Assembly: GCF_030317145.1 (NCBI RefSeq)
Contig: NZ_JASZYE010000015.1
Coordinates: 1 to 64,000 of the forward strand
Reading direction: 5' to 3'
Length of the DNA stretch: 64,000 bases
Source of the DNA: Variovorax flavidus
Lineage (GTDB): Bacteria > Pseudomonadota > Gammaproteobacteria > Burkholderiales > Burkholderiaceae_C
Positions 27,131 through 35,909 of this stretch are shown in pieces (the stretch's first letter is position 1; each line of letters opens with the position of its first letter). The notes under the pieces were generated by a model. The model did not search any database. It saw only the letters and a program-made list of their open reading frames with translations, and was not told the DNA's origin. A program made the position numbers and the translations under genes.

Positions 27131-28827
27131 GCGAGCCCGAAGACCTTTTGCGTCGCGTCCTCCGCAGAGACTGTCCGTGCAGACTGGAACCAGGGGGTCG
27201 TGCGCAGACCATGCTCAGCCGCGACCTTGCCTTCACCAATCCAGAGCCTGTAGGAAGGCTGGCGTGCCTCTTCGCCGGCAATAACGGAGCTCACGGCCGA
27301 CAGAAGATGTTCGGCCGCCATCAGCCCGGTGCGTCGAGACTGCAGCGCGCCGTACGGTACAAATGCTCCACCGCATCCGGTGAGATTGCGAGTAACTGCT
27401 TGGTTTGGCTCCATGAACGACGTACGTGAGGCCAGCGACGGACGGCCCTCGTCATCGCGATAGGTGCAGTTGAGGCAACCCTCACCCTTAGTCCACATCA
27501 GCATCGAGTGGCCGCCGAGGTCGAGTGCCTCGAGCCAAGTGAACACCACCGGCATGTCGAAGCGGCGGTCTTTGAGAACGCGCGAGAACGAGCGCTCAAC
27601 AGACGGTGCGCCAAACGCCAGCACAATGCCGTCGTACTTGCTGAGGTCGGCAGTCTTGAGCCACGTTTGCGCGGTTGTGCACACGGGTGTGATATTCAAG
27701 CCTGGGTAGCGCCCCTCCAGCGCCAGCTTCAATCCCATCGGCTTTTCAAGGTCGATGTACAGCGGCTGCAGCATGTGGCGAAAGACGTTGTCCTCCGAGT
27801 ACTCGTCGTGGTCGACTACCGTAAGCTTGCCAACGCCCGCAGCTGCAAGCGTGTCCACCACCACCGAACCTACCGCCCCGGCCCCCAGGACAACCACGTG
27901 CTTGCTGAGCAGGTCGAGCGAGGCGCCCCCGCGCTCGCGCATGTAGCCAATGGTGTGACGTCGCATGGTTAGCGGCGTCACGACTGCCTTCTTGTCGATG
28001 ACACCACGATTTGCGGTGAAAGAGGCGGCCACCAGCGAGCGCCCACCAGCCTGGCGCGGCACGGATACCAGCAGCGCCACCCTCTTCGGCGAGTTCTTCG
28101 ACGGCCCAACCAATTTGTCCCAAAGTGTCAGTTGCTCGGGCGACATTCTCTGCAGCACATCTTCGAGGAAGGCGCACGTCAGCCTGTCCGGTTGCACGGG
28201 CGGTAGCGCGATATCGTTTAGGTGGACGTATAGCGCACGATGAGCTCCGAGTTTTTCGCTCTTGACCTCCCAAGGCAACTCGGCCTCACGCTCCAGGAAA
28301 TACCACGACGGCTTCTTCAGCGTGAGGTTGGAGAACCCTTTGAGCATGCGAGACGTACCGTCAACCTCAAAGTACGCCCGCGCGCGCAGAGAGCTTGGCA
28401 GGCTGAACCAGTAGCCTTCCAGTTCGTTGAAGAACTCTGCGTAGCCAGAGCCAGCGTCCGCTGCCGAATTTTCAAGCAGGTCGTATGCCTTCATCACGGC
28501 GTGCGCAGCGATGTCGGCAGGGCGATTTGGGTCGAGCGATAGGCCCTGTCCGTCGTCGATGCAGACGAAGCCTCCGTAGCTGACGTGCGCGAGCAACTCG
28601 GTTGCTGGGACGGTGCGCACCGTTGGAAGCCTCAAGTTCTCCTCGGCGCAATCAACATAGACCGGCCATTTGCGCGTGGTGCCGGTAAGCTCGATGCCCA
28701 GGGTGCTTTCCGCCAGGTTCGGCAAGCGAGCGATGGCGACACCGCGCAGCGTACACGCTGCGCTCACCGCGTCGAAGGCGGCATCGACCTTCAAGGTTTC
28801 GACCGACGCCGCGGTAGCCTCGGTCAA
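27091..28827 (-). CDS. cap2: CBASS Cap2: E2-E1 ubiquitin-transfer-like fusion
   Basis: This 578-aa protein has an N-terminal E2-like region (about 1-160, with candidate cysteine in YGGFVCIDDG) and a C-terminal ThiF/E1 adenylation domain with the nucleotide loop LGAGAVGSVVVDTLAAAGVG, followed by VDHDEYSEDNVFRH. A candidate E1 catalytic cysteine lies in LTGCGGAF. Paired cysteines in EGCLNCTY and ACSHCRHP probably bind zinc. Cap2 conjugates the CD-NTase C-terminus to targets and primes signalling in type II CBASS. It overlaps the CD-NTase gene by 4 bp (ATGA). The presence of both Cap2 and Cap3 makes this a full-length (II-A style) system. Confidence 0.93.
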   Translation of the reverse strand: MTEATAASVETLKVDAAFDAVSAACTLRGVAIARLPNLAESTLGIELTGTTRKWPVYVDCAEENLRLPTVRTVPATELLAHVSYGGFVCIDDGQGLSLDPNRPADIAAHAVMKAYDLLENSAADAGSGYAEFFNELEGYWFSLPSSLRARAYFEVDGTSRMLKGFSNLTLKKPSWYFLEREAELPWEVKSEKLGAHRALYVHLNDIALPPVQPDRLTCAFLEDVLQRMSPEQLTLWDKLVGPSKNSPKRVALLVSVPRQAGGRSLVAASFTANRGVIDKKAVVTPLTMRRHTIGYMRERGGASLDLLSKHVVVLGAGAVGSVVVDTLAAAGVGKLTVVDHDEYSEDNVFRHMLQPLYIDLEKPMGLKLALEGRYPGLNITPVCTTAQTWLKTADLSKYDGIVLAFGAPSVERSFSRVLKDRRFDMPVVFTWLEALDLGGHSMLMWTKGEGCLNCTYRDDEGRPSLASRTSFMEPNQAVTRNLTGCGGAFVPYGALQSRRTGLMAAEHLLSAVSSVIAGEEARQPSYRLWIGEGKVAAEHGLRTTPWFQSARTVSAEDATQKVFGLACSHCRHPKEPTQ

Positions 28828-29837
28828 GCGGAGTTACCTGTGCTGATGACTGCGGCAGAGACCCCCTTGGCAGTCTCCGACTTTTCGGGCACCTTGAAGT
28901 CGTCGCCGAACTGCTTTTTCAGAAGCTTGCAAGCGTCCTCGGGCAGTTCCTCGTAGTAAGCGTCACGCAGTGCGTCGCGCAGCGACTCGAGCTTCTCCTG
29001 GAAGTTCTTCATCTGGCCGGCGGTGCGTTTGGCCAGTAGATCGGTGTACGGCGCGACCGGCAACATGACCTTCAAGCGCTGGTGCAGCCCTTCGTCCTGA
29101 CGGAACTCATACGTGAATTGACCGAGCATCGTCTCCACCCAGTTCAGCATCGCCTGCAGGTCGACAGGCTTGTCCGAGGTGCCGAAGCTTGGCTTGAACC
29201 AATGCAGAGCCGCCACGGTCAGCGCGATGCTGAGGGGCGCGCCCGGGCCCGAGAACTGCCATTGGCGCCAGCGCTTTAGGTAGCGAATGCACCGGCGGTA
29301 CTGAGCCTGCTGCTCCGCGTCTTCGAAGGCACCGCAGACAAGCTTGGTCAGCTCCCTGGGGTCGGAGATTTCCCAGATGCGATGCTCGGCGGCCGAGTTT
29401 TCCTTGCCTTTCGCCAAGTAGAGCTTGCCGTCGGCGTCGCGGCTGTAGATTGCGAGGTCGACGTGGTACGCAATCTCGCCGCCGCTTATGTAGTTCACGG
29501 TCACGCACGGGCGGCGAATGACGACCGTCCGGAAGTTCGTGTTCGCGGCGTCGCGCACCTTCTTCTTCAGCGCTACCGGGTCGGGGTACTTGTTCTGGTC
29601 GCAATCGAAGACGAGGCCGACATCGATGTCAAAGTTGCCATCCAGAGGTACCACGCCAGTGTGCATCGAGTAGCTACCCTGGTTGAAGTTGCTGAACGGC
29701 GGCACGTCGTTGCCGAGGTTGGCCCGAAGCGCGTTGACGATGGTGTCGCGCTTTTCGCGCAGGGTGGCCTTCTCGTCTTCTTCATCGAAGCAGATGGCGC
29801 TATGGAAGTCCTCAAACTGTCGTTGAACTGCAGGCAT
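28824..29837 (-). CDS. CBASS cyclic-oligonucleotide synthase (CD-NTase)
   Basis: This 337-aa nucleotidyltransferase has the polymerase-beta signature: Gly54-Ser55 in FNQGSYSMHTG, catalytic Asp70 and Asp72 in NFDIDVGLVFD, and the third Asp127 in AYHVDLAIY. The start is the ATG at 29837, preceded by AAGGAGGG and beginning MPAVQRQFEDFHSA; an open frame extends to 29978 but would cross the promoter palindrome. The C-terminus ends in small residues (ISTGNSA), consistent with the flexible tail that Cap2 modifies. It is the first gene of the four-gene CBASS operon. Its clade and product nucleotide cannot be assigned by eye. Confidence 0.93.
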   Translation of the reverse strand: MPAVQRQFEDFHSAICFDEEDEKATLREKRDTIVNALRANLGNDVPPFSNFNQGSYSMHTGVVPLDGNFDIDVGLVFDCDQNKYPDPVALKKKVRDAANTNFRTVVIRRPCVTVNYISGGEIAYHVDLAIYSRDADGKLYLAKGKENSAAEHRIWEISDPRELTKLVCGAFEDAEQQAQYRRCIRYLKRWRQWQFSGPGAPLSIALTVAALHWFKPSFGTSDKPVDLQAMLNWVETMLGQFTYEFRQDEGLHQRLKVMLPVAPYTDLLAKRTAGQMKNFQEKLESLRDALRDAYYEELPEDACKLLKKQFGDDFKVPEKSETAKGVSAAVISTGNSA

Positions 29838-29963
29838 CTTGCCCTCCTTGTTGTTTGAAAGAAGCCAGGACGCCAGGCCAGCGAACGCTGTGATAACTAT
29901 CAATGGATGCACGCGTGAACGCCTTATGGCAGCTTGGATAGGAGAAACCCTTCGACCACGAGC

Positions 29964-29988
29964 AGTATACGTCATCATTTTGATGATG
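29964..29988 (-). promoter_or_regulatory. Putative CBASS promoter with CapW operator
   Basis: On the minus strand a TATACT -10 hexamer occupies 29969-29964. Directly upstream CATCAT (29973-29978) and ATGATG (29983-29988) form a perfect inverted repeat around a 4-bp centre. The palindrome would lie in the spacer of the CD-NTase promoter, an ideal place for repression by the divergently encoded WYL regulator. No good -35 box is seen. Confidence 0.45.
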
Positions 29989-30039
29989 TGTTGATATTTT
30001 TATGCTCACTACATCGCACGAGGGAGCTATCATCTTGAG

Positions 30040-30984
30040 ATGGCAGAAAATCAAGACCGGCGCACACAGTTCCTCGCCAACTTGACCAAGACACAGCGGG
30101 AGCGGCTTTCCCACATCGACTTCAAGCTCTACTTCCTGGGTGAGCTTCGGCGGGCTGATGTCGTTGACCGCTTCGGGACGGGACCGGCTGGGGCCACACG
30201 AGACATTGCCCTGTACAAGGAAATTGCGCCGGAAAATCTTGAGCTGGACAACTCGGATAAGGTCTACCGGCCTACTGCAGCCTTCGTCCCTCTGTTCGAG
30301 CACAACCCGCAGCGCGTCATGACCGCGCTGACCCAAGGCTTTGGTGAAGGCCTTGGCGAGGTCCTAGGCGAGGAGGTGCACCCAATGCTGCGTTGCGAAA
30401 TCCCCAGCGCCTTGAGCCTGCCCAAGATGTCCGTGGTCGCCCCTGTCACTAGGGCGATTCATCGCGGCAAGGCAGTGAAGCTCGGCTACACATCCATTGA
30501 TAGCGGCCATACCGAGCGTGAGTTGGTGCCCCTCGCCCTTGTTGACATCGGCATACGTTGGCACGTCCGAGCCTTCGACCGGAGGCACAAAGAGTTTCGC
30601 GACTTTGTATTCACAAGAATGGACGAGCCGACCGTGCTCGAGAATAGCGTTGTGCAGCGGGATGAAACTGCGGAGTTCGACGTGCAGTGGAGCCGCATCA
30701 TCGAACTGGAGTTCGTACCTCACCCCGAACACAAGCGTCCTGAAGTTGTTCGCATGGACTACCAGTTCCCGGAAGACGGCGTACTTCGTGTCCGGGTTCG
30801 CGCGGCAAATGCGGGGTACATGCTTCGTCGATGGACCGTGGACTGCTCTACCGACCATCATCTGCGCGGACTCGAGTACGCGCTGTGGTTGCGGGACCCG
30901 TTGACACTCTATGGCGCGAGCAACGCGCAACTGGCACCTGGCTACACGGACCCGCGCTCGGACAGAGTAATCAAGGCGCTCTGA
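30040..30984 (+). CDS. capW: CapW-type WYL-domain transcriptional regulator of CBASS
   Basis: This 314-aa protein has an N-terminal winged-helix region (RERLSHIDFKLYFLGELRRADVVDRFG), a WYL sensor domain (about residues 130-210, KAVKLGYTSIDSGHTERELVPLALVDIGIRWHV split into two strands) and a C-terminal extension domain. CapW proteins are homodimeric repressors of CBASS and other defence operons, relieved when nucleic acid or nucleotide ligands bind the WYL domain. The gene is divergent from the CD-NTase gene with about 200 bp between them. GGGAGC lies upstream of the ATG. The inverted repeat at 29973-29988 is a candidate operator. Confidence 0.87.
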   Translation: MAENQDRRTQFLANLTKTQRERLSHIDFKLYFLGELRRADVVDRFGTGPAGATRDIALYKEIAPENLELDNSDKVYRPTAAFVPLFEHNPQRVMTALTQGFGEGLGEVLGEEVHPMLRCEIPSALSLPKMSVVAPVTRAIHRGKAVKLGYTSIDSGHTERELVPLALVDIGIRWHVRAFDRRHKEFRDFVFTRMDEPTVLENSVVQRDETAEFDVQWSRIIELEFVPHPEHKRPEVVRMDYQFPEDGVLRVRVRAANAGYMLRRWTVDCSTDHHLRGLEYALWLRDPLTLYGASNAQLAPGYTDPRSDRVIKAL

Positions 30985-31458
30985 ACGCCGACGAGCCAAC
31001 CAGTACTCCTGCGCTACTAGACGGTCACTCTGGCCATTTGCGACGCACGGCGCCTGCCCAACTGGTTGCAGATGCGTCGTGGCTCGCAGCTAGATGGCAA
31101 ACCTCCTGACTGCTGCCTCAAGCCACACGATGCCGATGCCCGGCCGGCTAGAAATCCATCAGGGCGTCAATCAGCAGTCTCCTCGAGCGTCTGCTTTTTT
31201 CGCTAAGTCGCTACTTCCGCCTTGGGCCCCGAAACGCCCGCTGCCAGGTGTTCAGTTGAACGTCGGCAACCGCTGCGCTCCCGCGGCGCGGTTCGGCCAG
31301 CATCGGTCCTTCGTCGCAACTTCACTGATAGAAAGATCGTGATCGAGACGGGTTAGCCGGGACCTTTACGTCGGTGGTTCAGTTCCTGATGACTTTCACG
31401 CCGTTGCCACGCAGTGCGTCCCGCGCTTGGGCCGTCCCGGCGCAGCTTGGCTTAGAGG
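30985..31458. other. Intergenic region between CapW and McrC with decayed repeats
   Basis: No gene is supported here. Bases 31259-31306 resemble 35688-35730 closely (GCTGCGCTCCCGCGG core, followed by GTTCGGCCAG or AGTTCGGCCAG). On the minus strand 31386-31440 encodes a 17-residue tail (reading AQARDALRGNGVKVIRN to a stop) that may be a remnant of a lost gene. Confidence 0.45.
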
Positions 31459-32793
31459 TCAACTCTTTTCAGCCATCTCGGTGACACAAAACAGTGCGTC
31501 GCAGGCCATCTCGCTCGATGTCACCAGGCCTTCGGTTGCAGCCTCCAGATTGAACGGCAGGACCCAGAGATGCATCGATTGCGACGTCTCGCCATGTCGG
31601 TCGGGGTGCGGCATCGCGAAAGGGGGCAACGGGGTCTGGAAGCCTGACCAATACGGGTAGATCAACGCAAGTTCACCGGCGCCTGCCAGATACGTGTGGC
31701 CGTAGGCGAACATTTGATAGAAGTCGGCCTGAGCGAGACCGTACTTGTCGGCCCGACCACTTCCATCGATGCGCTTCCATTTGGTGTCCATCACCCAACT
31801 GTTGCCTTGGTGATGCACCAACAGGTCTGGGCGCAGCTGAAACATGTGCGTACCGTCGTGCTCGCACAGCGAGAAGGTCCTGGCCTGCGTTATGAGCTTG
31901 ACTTCTGGAGCGAGGCGCTTGCGCATCCAGGCTGCGACGTAAGTCTCGAACAGGCGCTCCATTGGAAAAAGCAGACTCATGCCCCTGGTCTCTCCGACGA
32001 CCGCGAGCGGCATCGAGTCGCCCAAAACCAGCTGGCACCAAGGTTTGGCAGACCGGTAGTGCGCCAGGTTCCGATCGCCTCGCCAAAGGCGAAAGTCCGC
32101 ACGGATGTCCCGACTTTCAGGCACATCCCCGAGCCTCACGCACAACTCGTTCGCCAAGCGCCAGTTGTCCGGACTGCGGGTCGACGCCAGAACGCGCCTC
32201 ACGGCACTCTTGAGCAGCCGGTTTTCCGCTCGATCGGGTAAAAAAACATCGTGCCGGATCTGGAACAGGTGCTGACGGCCAGGCATCTGGCGAAGTTGGC
32301 GTGTCACATCAAGCCGGCCGCGCAGGAAGCGCTGCTCCTCTTCAAGGCGGACGTAGTCGAAGCGGATGCCACGTTGCACAACGTGATCCAGGGCCGCCAG
32401 GAACTGACCCATGACCCATTCCGGAAGCGGCACGTGGAACGACTCCAGAGCAGCCAGCCCGGCTTCACGCACCGGCAGATCGAGGGCGACTGCAATCATC
32501 CGCTTGAGAAGCAGGCGACTTTTGCCTGCCGCGTCATGCCCGTCCGAATGCTTTGGGAGGATCTCAATGCGCGTGCCGCACGGCGTTTCGATGACGCCCA
32601 CGTAGTTGTCGAGCCGCAGGTGTCGCGCGTCTTCAACGACCGTCAGCGATGTGCCGTTTCGAGAGAACGTTGCGTTCAGTTTGACAAGGAAACTAAAAGC
32701 ACTTTGCGACACTCGTGCTTGATCGAGCGATTCCGTACACGGCGTGGTGCACAGTCTCGCGTATTCGCGAACGCAAACTGAAGTTGCGGTCAT
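31459..32793 (-). CDS. mcrC: McrC, nuclease subunit of a McrBC-type restriction system
   Basis: This 444-aa protein matches the McrC layout: an N-terminal beta-rich domain (LRLDNYVGVIETPCGTRIEI) and a C-terminal PD-(D/E)xK nuclease domain with LRPDLLVHH and WVMDTKWKRID, where Asp, Asp and Lys would form the active site. McrBC cuts DNA containing methylated or otherwise modified cytosine when the GTP-driven McrB motor translocates. It lies 15 bp downstream of mcrB on the minus strand. Between Asp and Lys the usual Glu is Asp (DTK), a common variant. Confidence 0.92.
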   Translation of the reverse strand: MTATSVCVREYARLCTTPCTESLDQARVSQSAFSFLVKLNATFSRNGTSLTVVEDARHLRLDNYVGVIETPCGTRIEILPKHSDGHDAAGKSRLLLKRMIAVALDLPVREAGLAALESFHVPLPEWVMGQFLAALDHVVQRGIRFDYVRLEEEQRFLRGRLDVTRQLRQMPGRQHLFQIRHDVFLPDRAENRLLKSAVRRVLASTRSPDNWRLANELCVRLGDVPESRDIRADFRLWRGDRNLAHYRSAKPWCQLVLGDSMPLAVVGETRGMSLLFPMERLFETYVAAWMRKRLAPEVKLITQARTFSLCEHDGTHMFQLRPDLLVHHQGNSWVMDTKWKRIDGSGRADKYGLAQADFYQMFAYGHTYLAGAGELALIYPYWSGFQTPLPPFAMPHPDRHGETSQSMHLWVLPFNLEAATEGLVTSSEMACDALFCVTEMAEKS

Positions 32794-32808
32794 CGAAGGC
32801 GCTGATTC

Positions 32809-35271
32809 CTAGTCGCCGGACGCAGCGGGCAAGGGCTCACCGGGCCCCGCAGGCGTGGCGTCGATCACGCCAAGATAGCTCGCTTCGAGCAGGAAGGCCT
32901 CAACGTTGATCTTCCATCGCACATTGGCCTGCGGCACTTCCACCTCGTTGCCGAACAGTGCTGCGACATCTGTCTTTGGCTTCTGCAGAAATCGGTGCAC
33001 ATCGTTTGACTTGCGATGATCGTTCAGCACCCACGCGATACGCTGCCAATCCTCAAAGAAATACTCTTGGAGGAGTGGAAGCACCTGCCGCTGAAAAATT
33101 TCTTGCAGCACCGGCAGCGAGGCGTTCACCTTGAGCGGCATGAAACTCGCATGCCCGATGCAGTGGTCGCGATCAAGCAGAACTTCGATCCGTTCGTTGA
33201 TCTTTCGAAGAAGCTGTCCCACATCGACTGCGCCCACCTTCACCCCGTCAAGCAGCGAAGCGTCGGGCTGCATTTCGGTGAAATGAAAGCGCCGGCGCAG
33301 TGCAATGTCCACGGTCGCCAAGGACTTGTCGGCGGTGTTCATCGTTCCGACAAGATAGACGTTGTCAGGCACCGAGAACTTCTTCTTGGAATACGGCAGG
33401 ATCACCTCTGCGCCCTCCGCGCCTTTGCGCTTCGATCCTTCAATCAACGTGATCAGCTCGCCAAAGATCCGAGATACGTTTCCGCGGTTGATCTCGTCAA
33501 TGATCATGACGAACTTGGGCCGTTCAGCGGGAGCTGAGTAGGCTGGTAATCCATGCCTTGCCTTCAGGTGCTCGATGATGGGGCGTACGTATGAACTATT
33601 GTGCACTGCACGTGGGTCGTCGTTTTCGTAGAACTTGTGCAGATCCCGAACAAAGACGCGATAGACGGTGTCGGGATCGCGATGCTCATCACGCGACTCT
33701 TCCGGCATGACTCGATACGACGTATCGTTCAGCGCGCGCACGGTGAAGCGCCGCTTCATCTTGACTGTCGTGAGCGTGACCGACTCATCTTCAGCAGCTG
33801 CGATCTCGTCGTCGAATTTCTCCAGCGCTTTCGCCAACGCGTCTGTACTCGTGGTCAAGCCCTTTTCTGCGTCGAGGCAGAGCTTCTTGAAAACCCCGTC
33901 GGCGACGTCATAGCTGATGCGGCCGTCCTTCGCGTCAGCGCGCAGCCCCTCGACGAAGTCTTCGTAGGCAAAGCTTTGATGGAACGTACAGAACACCACC
34001 TGCCCGTCCTCTCTAAAACGGTTGAACGTCGCGACCTGCGCATCACGTGATGCCCCGGGCCCGGCTAACTCGGGCGCCAAAATCTCCAGTGTCTTGGTGA
34101 TCGTGTGATAGGTCTTGCCGGTGCCCGGTGGCCCGAAAAGAATCTGATTCAGAGGAATGCTCATGGCACTTTCCATGGACTTGACTTGTTCATGCGACTC
34201 GCCCGCTTGCGCTTCGCTCGTCGCTTGGGGCTCCGCGAGCTTGCTGCGCGCTGGCTGGGCTTCGAGCACACGCCAGATGGAGATGTTGTTCTTCAGCAAT
34301 TGATCCGGATCAAGGCCGCCTTCTGCCATGGCCTTCTTGATGTTGCCATTGAGGTCGAACCAGTCGCGGCCGTTCGGCGGTTGCGGCAGCTGAAACTGGT
34401 CGCCCAGGATTCGAAGCAATACTTTGCATTTGTCTGTGTTCAAGACCGTCGTATACAGCTCGGGCGCGAAGGCGGCAAAGACCCGGTGGATCACGGACGA
34501 CAAGACCGTGTCGAATCCACCGTCGGTCTTCCACCCATCCAGCACATAAGCGTAAGTCGATCTGTCCGGTGCCGCAGCGATGCGGTGCGTGATCTGTGCC
34601 AACCAACTTTTCGCCGCAGCAAACTTGGCGTGCGGAATTCCGCCCGGTGACACACTGGACACGCCGTTTTCGAGATCGCGCCAGAGGCGCTGCAATGCGG
34701 CGTCATCCAGCAATGACGGATCGTTCTGAACGGACTCTGCAAGCAAAGTGGCCTCTTGGTAGCCAGGCAGCCATGTCGTGTTGTAGCTCGCATCCGCGTC
34801 ACACCAACTGGCGAACTGCCGCAAGCTGTGCACACCTTTGCCAGCCTTCCAAAGCGCGTCGAGCTGCGCTGCCACGCCATCCGCGATCTGGATGCCGGAT
34901 TGCTGCGGACTCCATGTCTGCGCCCCCATTGCCGACGTCATCAGCAACATCGGCAGCAGGCCCGCTGCGCAGGTAGTTCGGACTGCCGCAACTGAAAACT
35001 CGATGTAGCGCTTCTGCCGGGACGAGTCGCCCCAGTCCGCTTCATGGAACGGAGCACGGCTCACGGTGCCGCGCGCGATGATGCCGCGAGGCCCGACGCC
35101 CAAGCGTACGAGGTAGACCGCATCTCCAACCATGGGTTGGCTGGAGCCGCAGCTCCAACGGCGCTGCGTGTTGACCACGAGGTCGATCGTCCGTCCGGCA
35201 TCGCCGTCGCCGCCTTCGGTGTACTTTTCAGGGTTCCAGGTCAGGAGCCAGGCTTTCGGTTGATCGGCCAT
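32809..35271 (-). CDS. mcrB: McrB, AAA+ GTPase with EVE-like N-terminal domain
   Basis: This protein of 820 aa from the ATG at 35271 (MADQPKAWLLTWNPEKY) starts with an EVE/PUA-like module (KAWLLTWNP, WSCGSSQPMVGDAVYLVRLG, PRGIIARGTVSRAP), which in restriction proteins recognises modified bases. The AAA+ motor follows: Walker A FGPPGTGKT near residue 378, Walker B VMIIDEINRG near 590, and VGTMNTADKSLATVDIALRRRF containing the sensor and arginine finger. Start choice is uncertain because no strong ribosome-binding site is present; ATG at 35316 is an alternative, and the frame stays open to 35616 with non-family sequence. It is the motor and specificity subunit for McrC. Confidence 0.9.
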   Translation of the reverse strand: MADQPKAWLLTWNPEKYTEGGDGDAGRTIDLVVNTQRRWSCGSSQPMVGDAVYLVRLGVGPRGIIARGTVSRAPFHEADWGDSSRQKRYIEFSVAAVRTTCAAGLLPMLLMTSAMGAQTWSPQQSGIQIADGVAAQLDALWKAGKGVHSLRQFASWCDADASYNTTWLPGYQEATLLAESVQNDPSLLDDAALQRLWRDLENGVSSVSPGGIPHAKFAAAKSWLAQITHRIAAAPDRSTYAYVLDGWKTDGGFDTVLSSVIHRVFAAFAPELYTTVLNTDKCKVLLRILGDQFQLPQPPNGRDWFDLNGNIKKAMAEGGLDPDQLLKNNISIWRVLEAQPARSKLAEPQATSEAQAGESHEQVKSMESAMSIPLNQILFGPPGTGKTYHTITKTLEILAPELAGPGASRDAQVATFNRFREDGQVVFCTFHQSFAYEDFVEGLRADAKDGRISYDVADGVFKKLCLDAEKGLTTSTDALAKALEKFDDEIAAAEDESVTLTTVKMKRRFTVRALNDTSYRVMPEESRDEHRDPDTVYRVFVRDLHKFYENDDPRAVHNSSYVRPIIEHLKARHGLPAYSAPAERPKFVMIIDEINRGNVSRIFGELITLIEGSKRKGAEGAEVILPYSKKKFSVPDNVYLVGTMNTADKSLATVDIALRRRFHFTEMQPDASLLDGVKVGAVDVGQLLRKINERIEVLLDRDHCIGHASFMPLKVNASLPVLQEIFQRQVLPLLQEYFFEDWQRIAWVLNDHRKSNDVHRFLQKPKTDVAALFGNEVEVPQANVRWKINVEAFLLEASYLGVIDATPAGPGEPLPAASGD

Positions 35272-35909
35272 CGATTGCGGGGTGGTGGTCAATGAGTCGA
35301 AGGTGCGCCACAGCATACCCGGAGCCAAGCAAAGCGAACTGGCGATGCTCGGTAAATCTTGCTTGTCAACAAGTCTTGGTTCTCGATGTACAAAGCAAGA
35401 TATGAAAGCACGGGGTGTTGGTCGAAGGCGCTGACATGGGTGGCGTTCGCAATTGTGATGGAGCTTTGACCGACAAAATCTCCGTCGCCCCCTCGGCGTT
35501 GGCCTGCGTCTGGTCGGCAAAAACCGAAGTTTTGTGACGCCTATACGGCGATAGGTTGCACAGGCCCGTCCAGCGACTCTGCGGCGAGAGCAGCTTGCCT
35601 GAGGTGGGACAGGCATCCTCGACGCGCTGAGCCTGCGAGCGACAGGTTGCCGCTGGCCACCTGATGTTCGATGGTGGTCGCCTGTACGTCCGCAAACGCT
35701 GCGCTCCCGCGGCTCAGTTCGGCCAGGAGGAGCGGAAGCCCACCAGCTTTGGCTATTCGAATTTGCCGAAAGGCCTCAGCGGGTCTTCAGCTACCGATCA
35801 GACAGCCCTTCATCCCCAAAAGTGATGATCAACTATCTTCACCGTGACAATCGCGAATGCTAGGCTAGGCTAGGCTAAGCTTGGTCCAACAATGTTGTGG
35901 GGAGCATCT
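35272..35909. other. Intergenic region upstream of mcrB with repeat remnants
   Basis: No gene is supported. Bases 35688-35730 are a diverged copy of 31259-31306. A short tandem array of GGCTA units (about 35859-35880) lies just before the gene at 35910. The mcrBC promoter should be near the left end on the minus strand. Confidence 0.45.

Noticed and set aside
35859..35880. GGCTA tandem array considered as a CRISPR-like or variable-number repeat
   Set aside because: Only three to four 5-bp units without spacers; too short to interpret beyond simple sequence.
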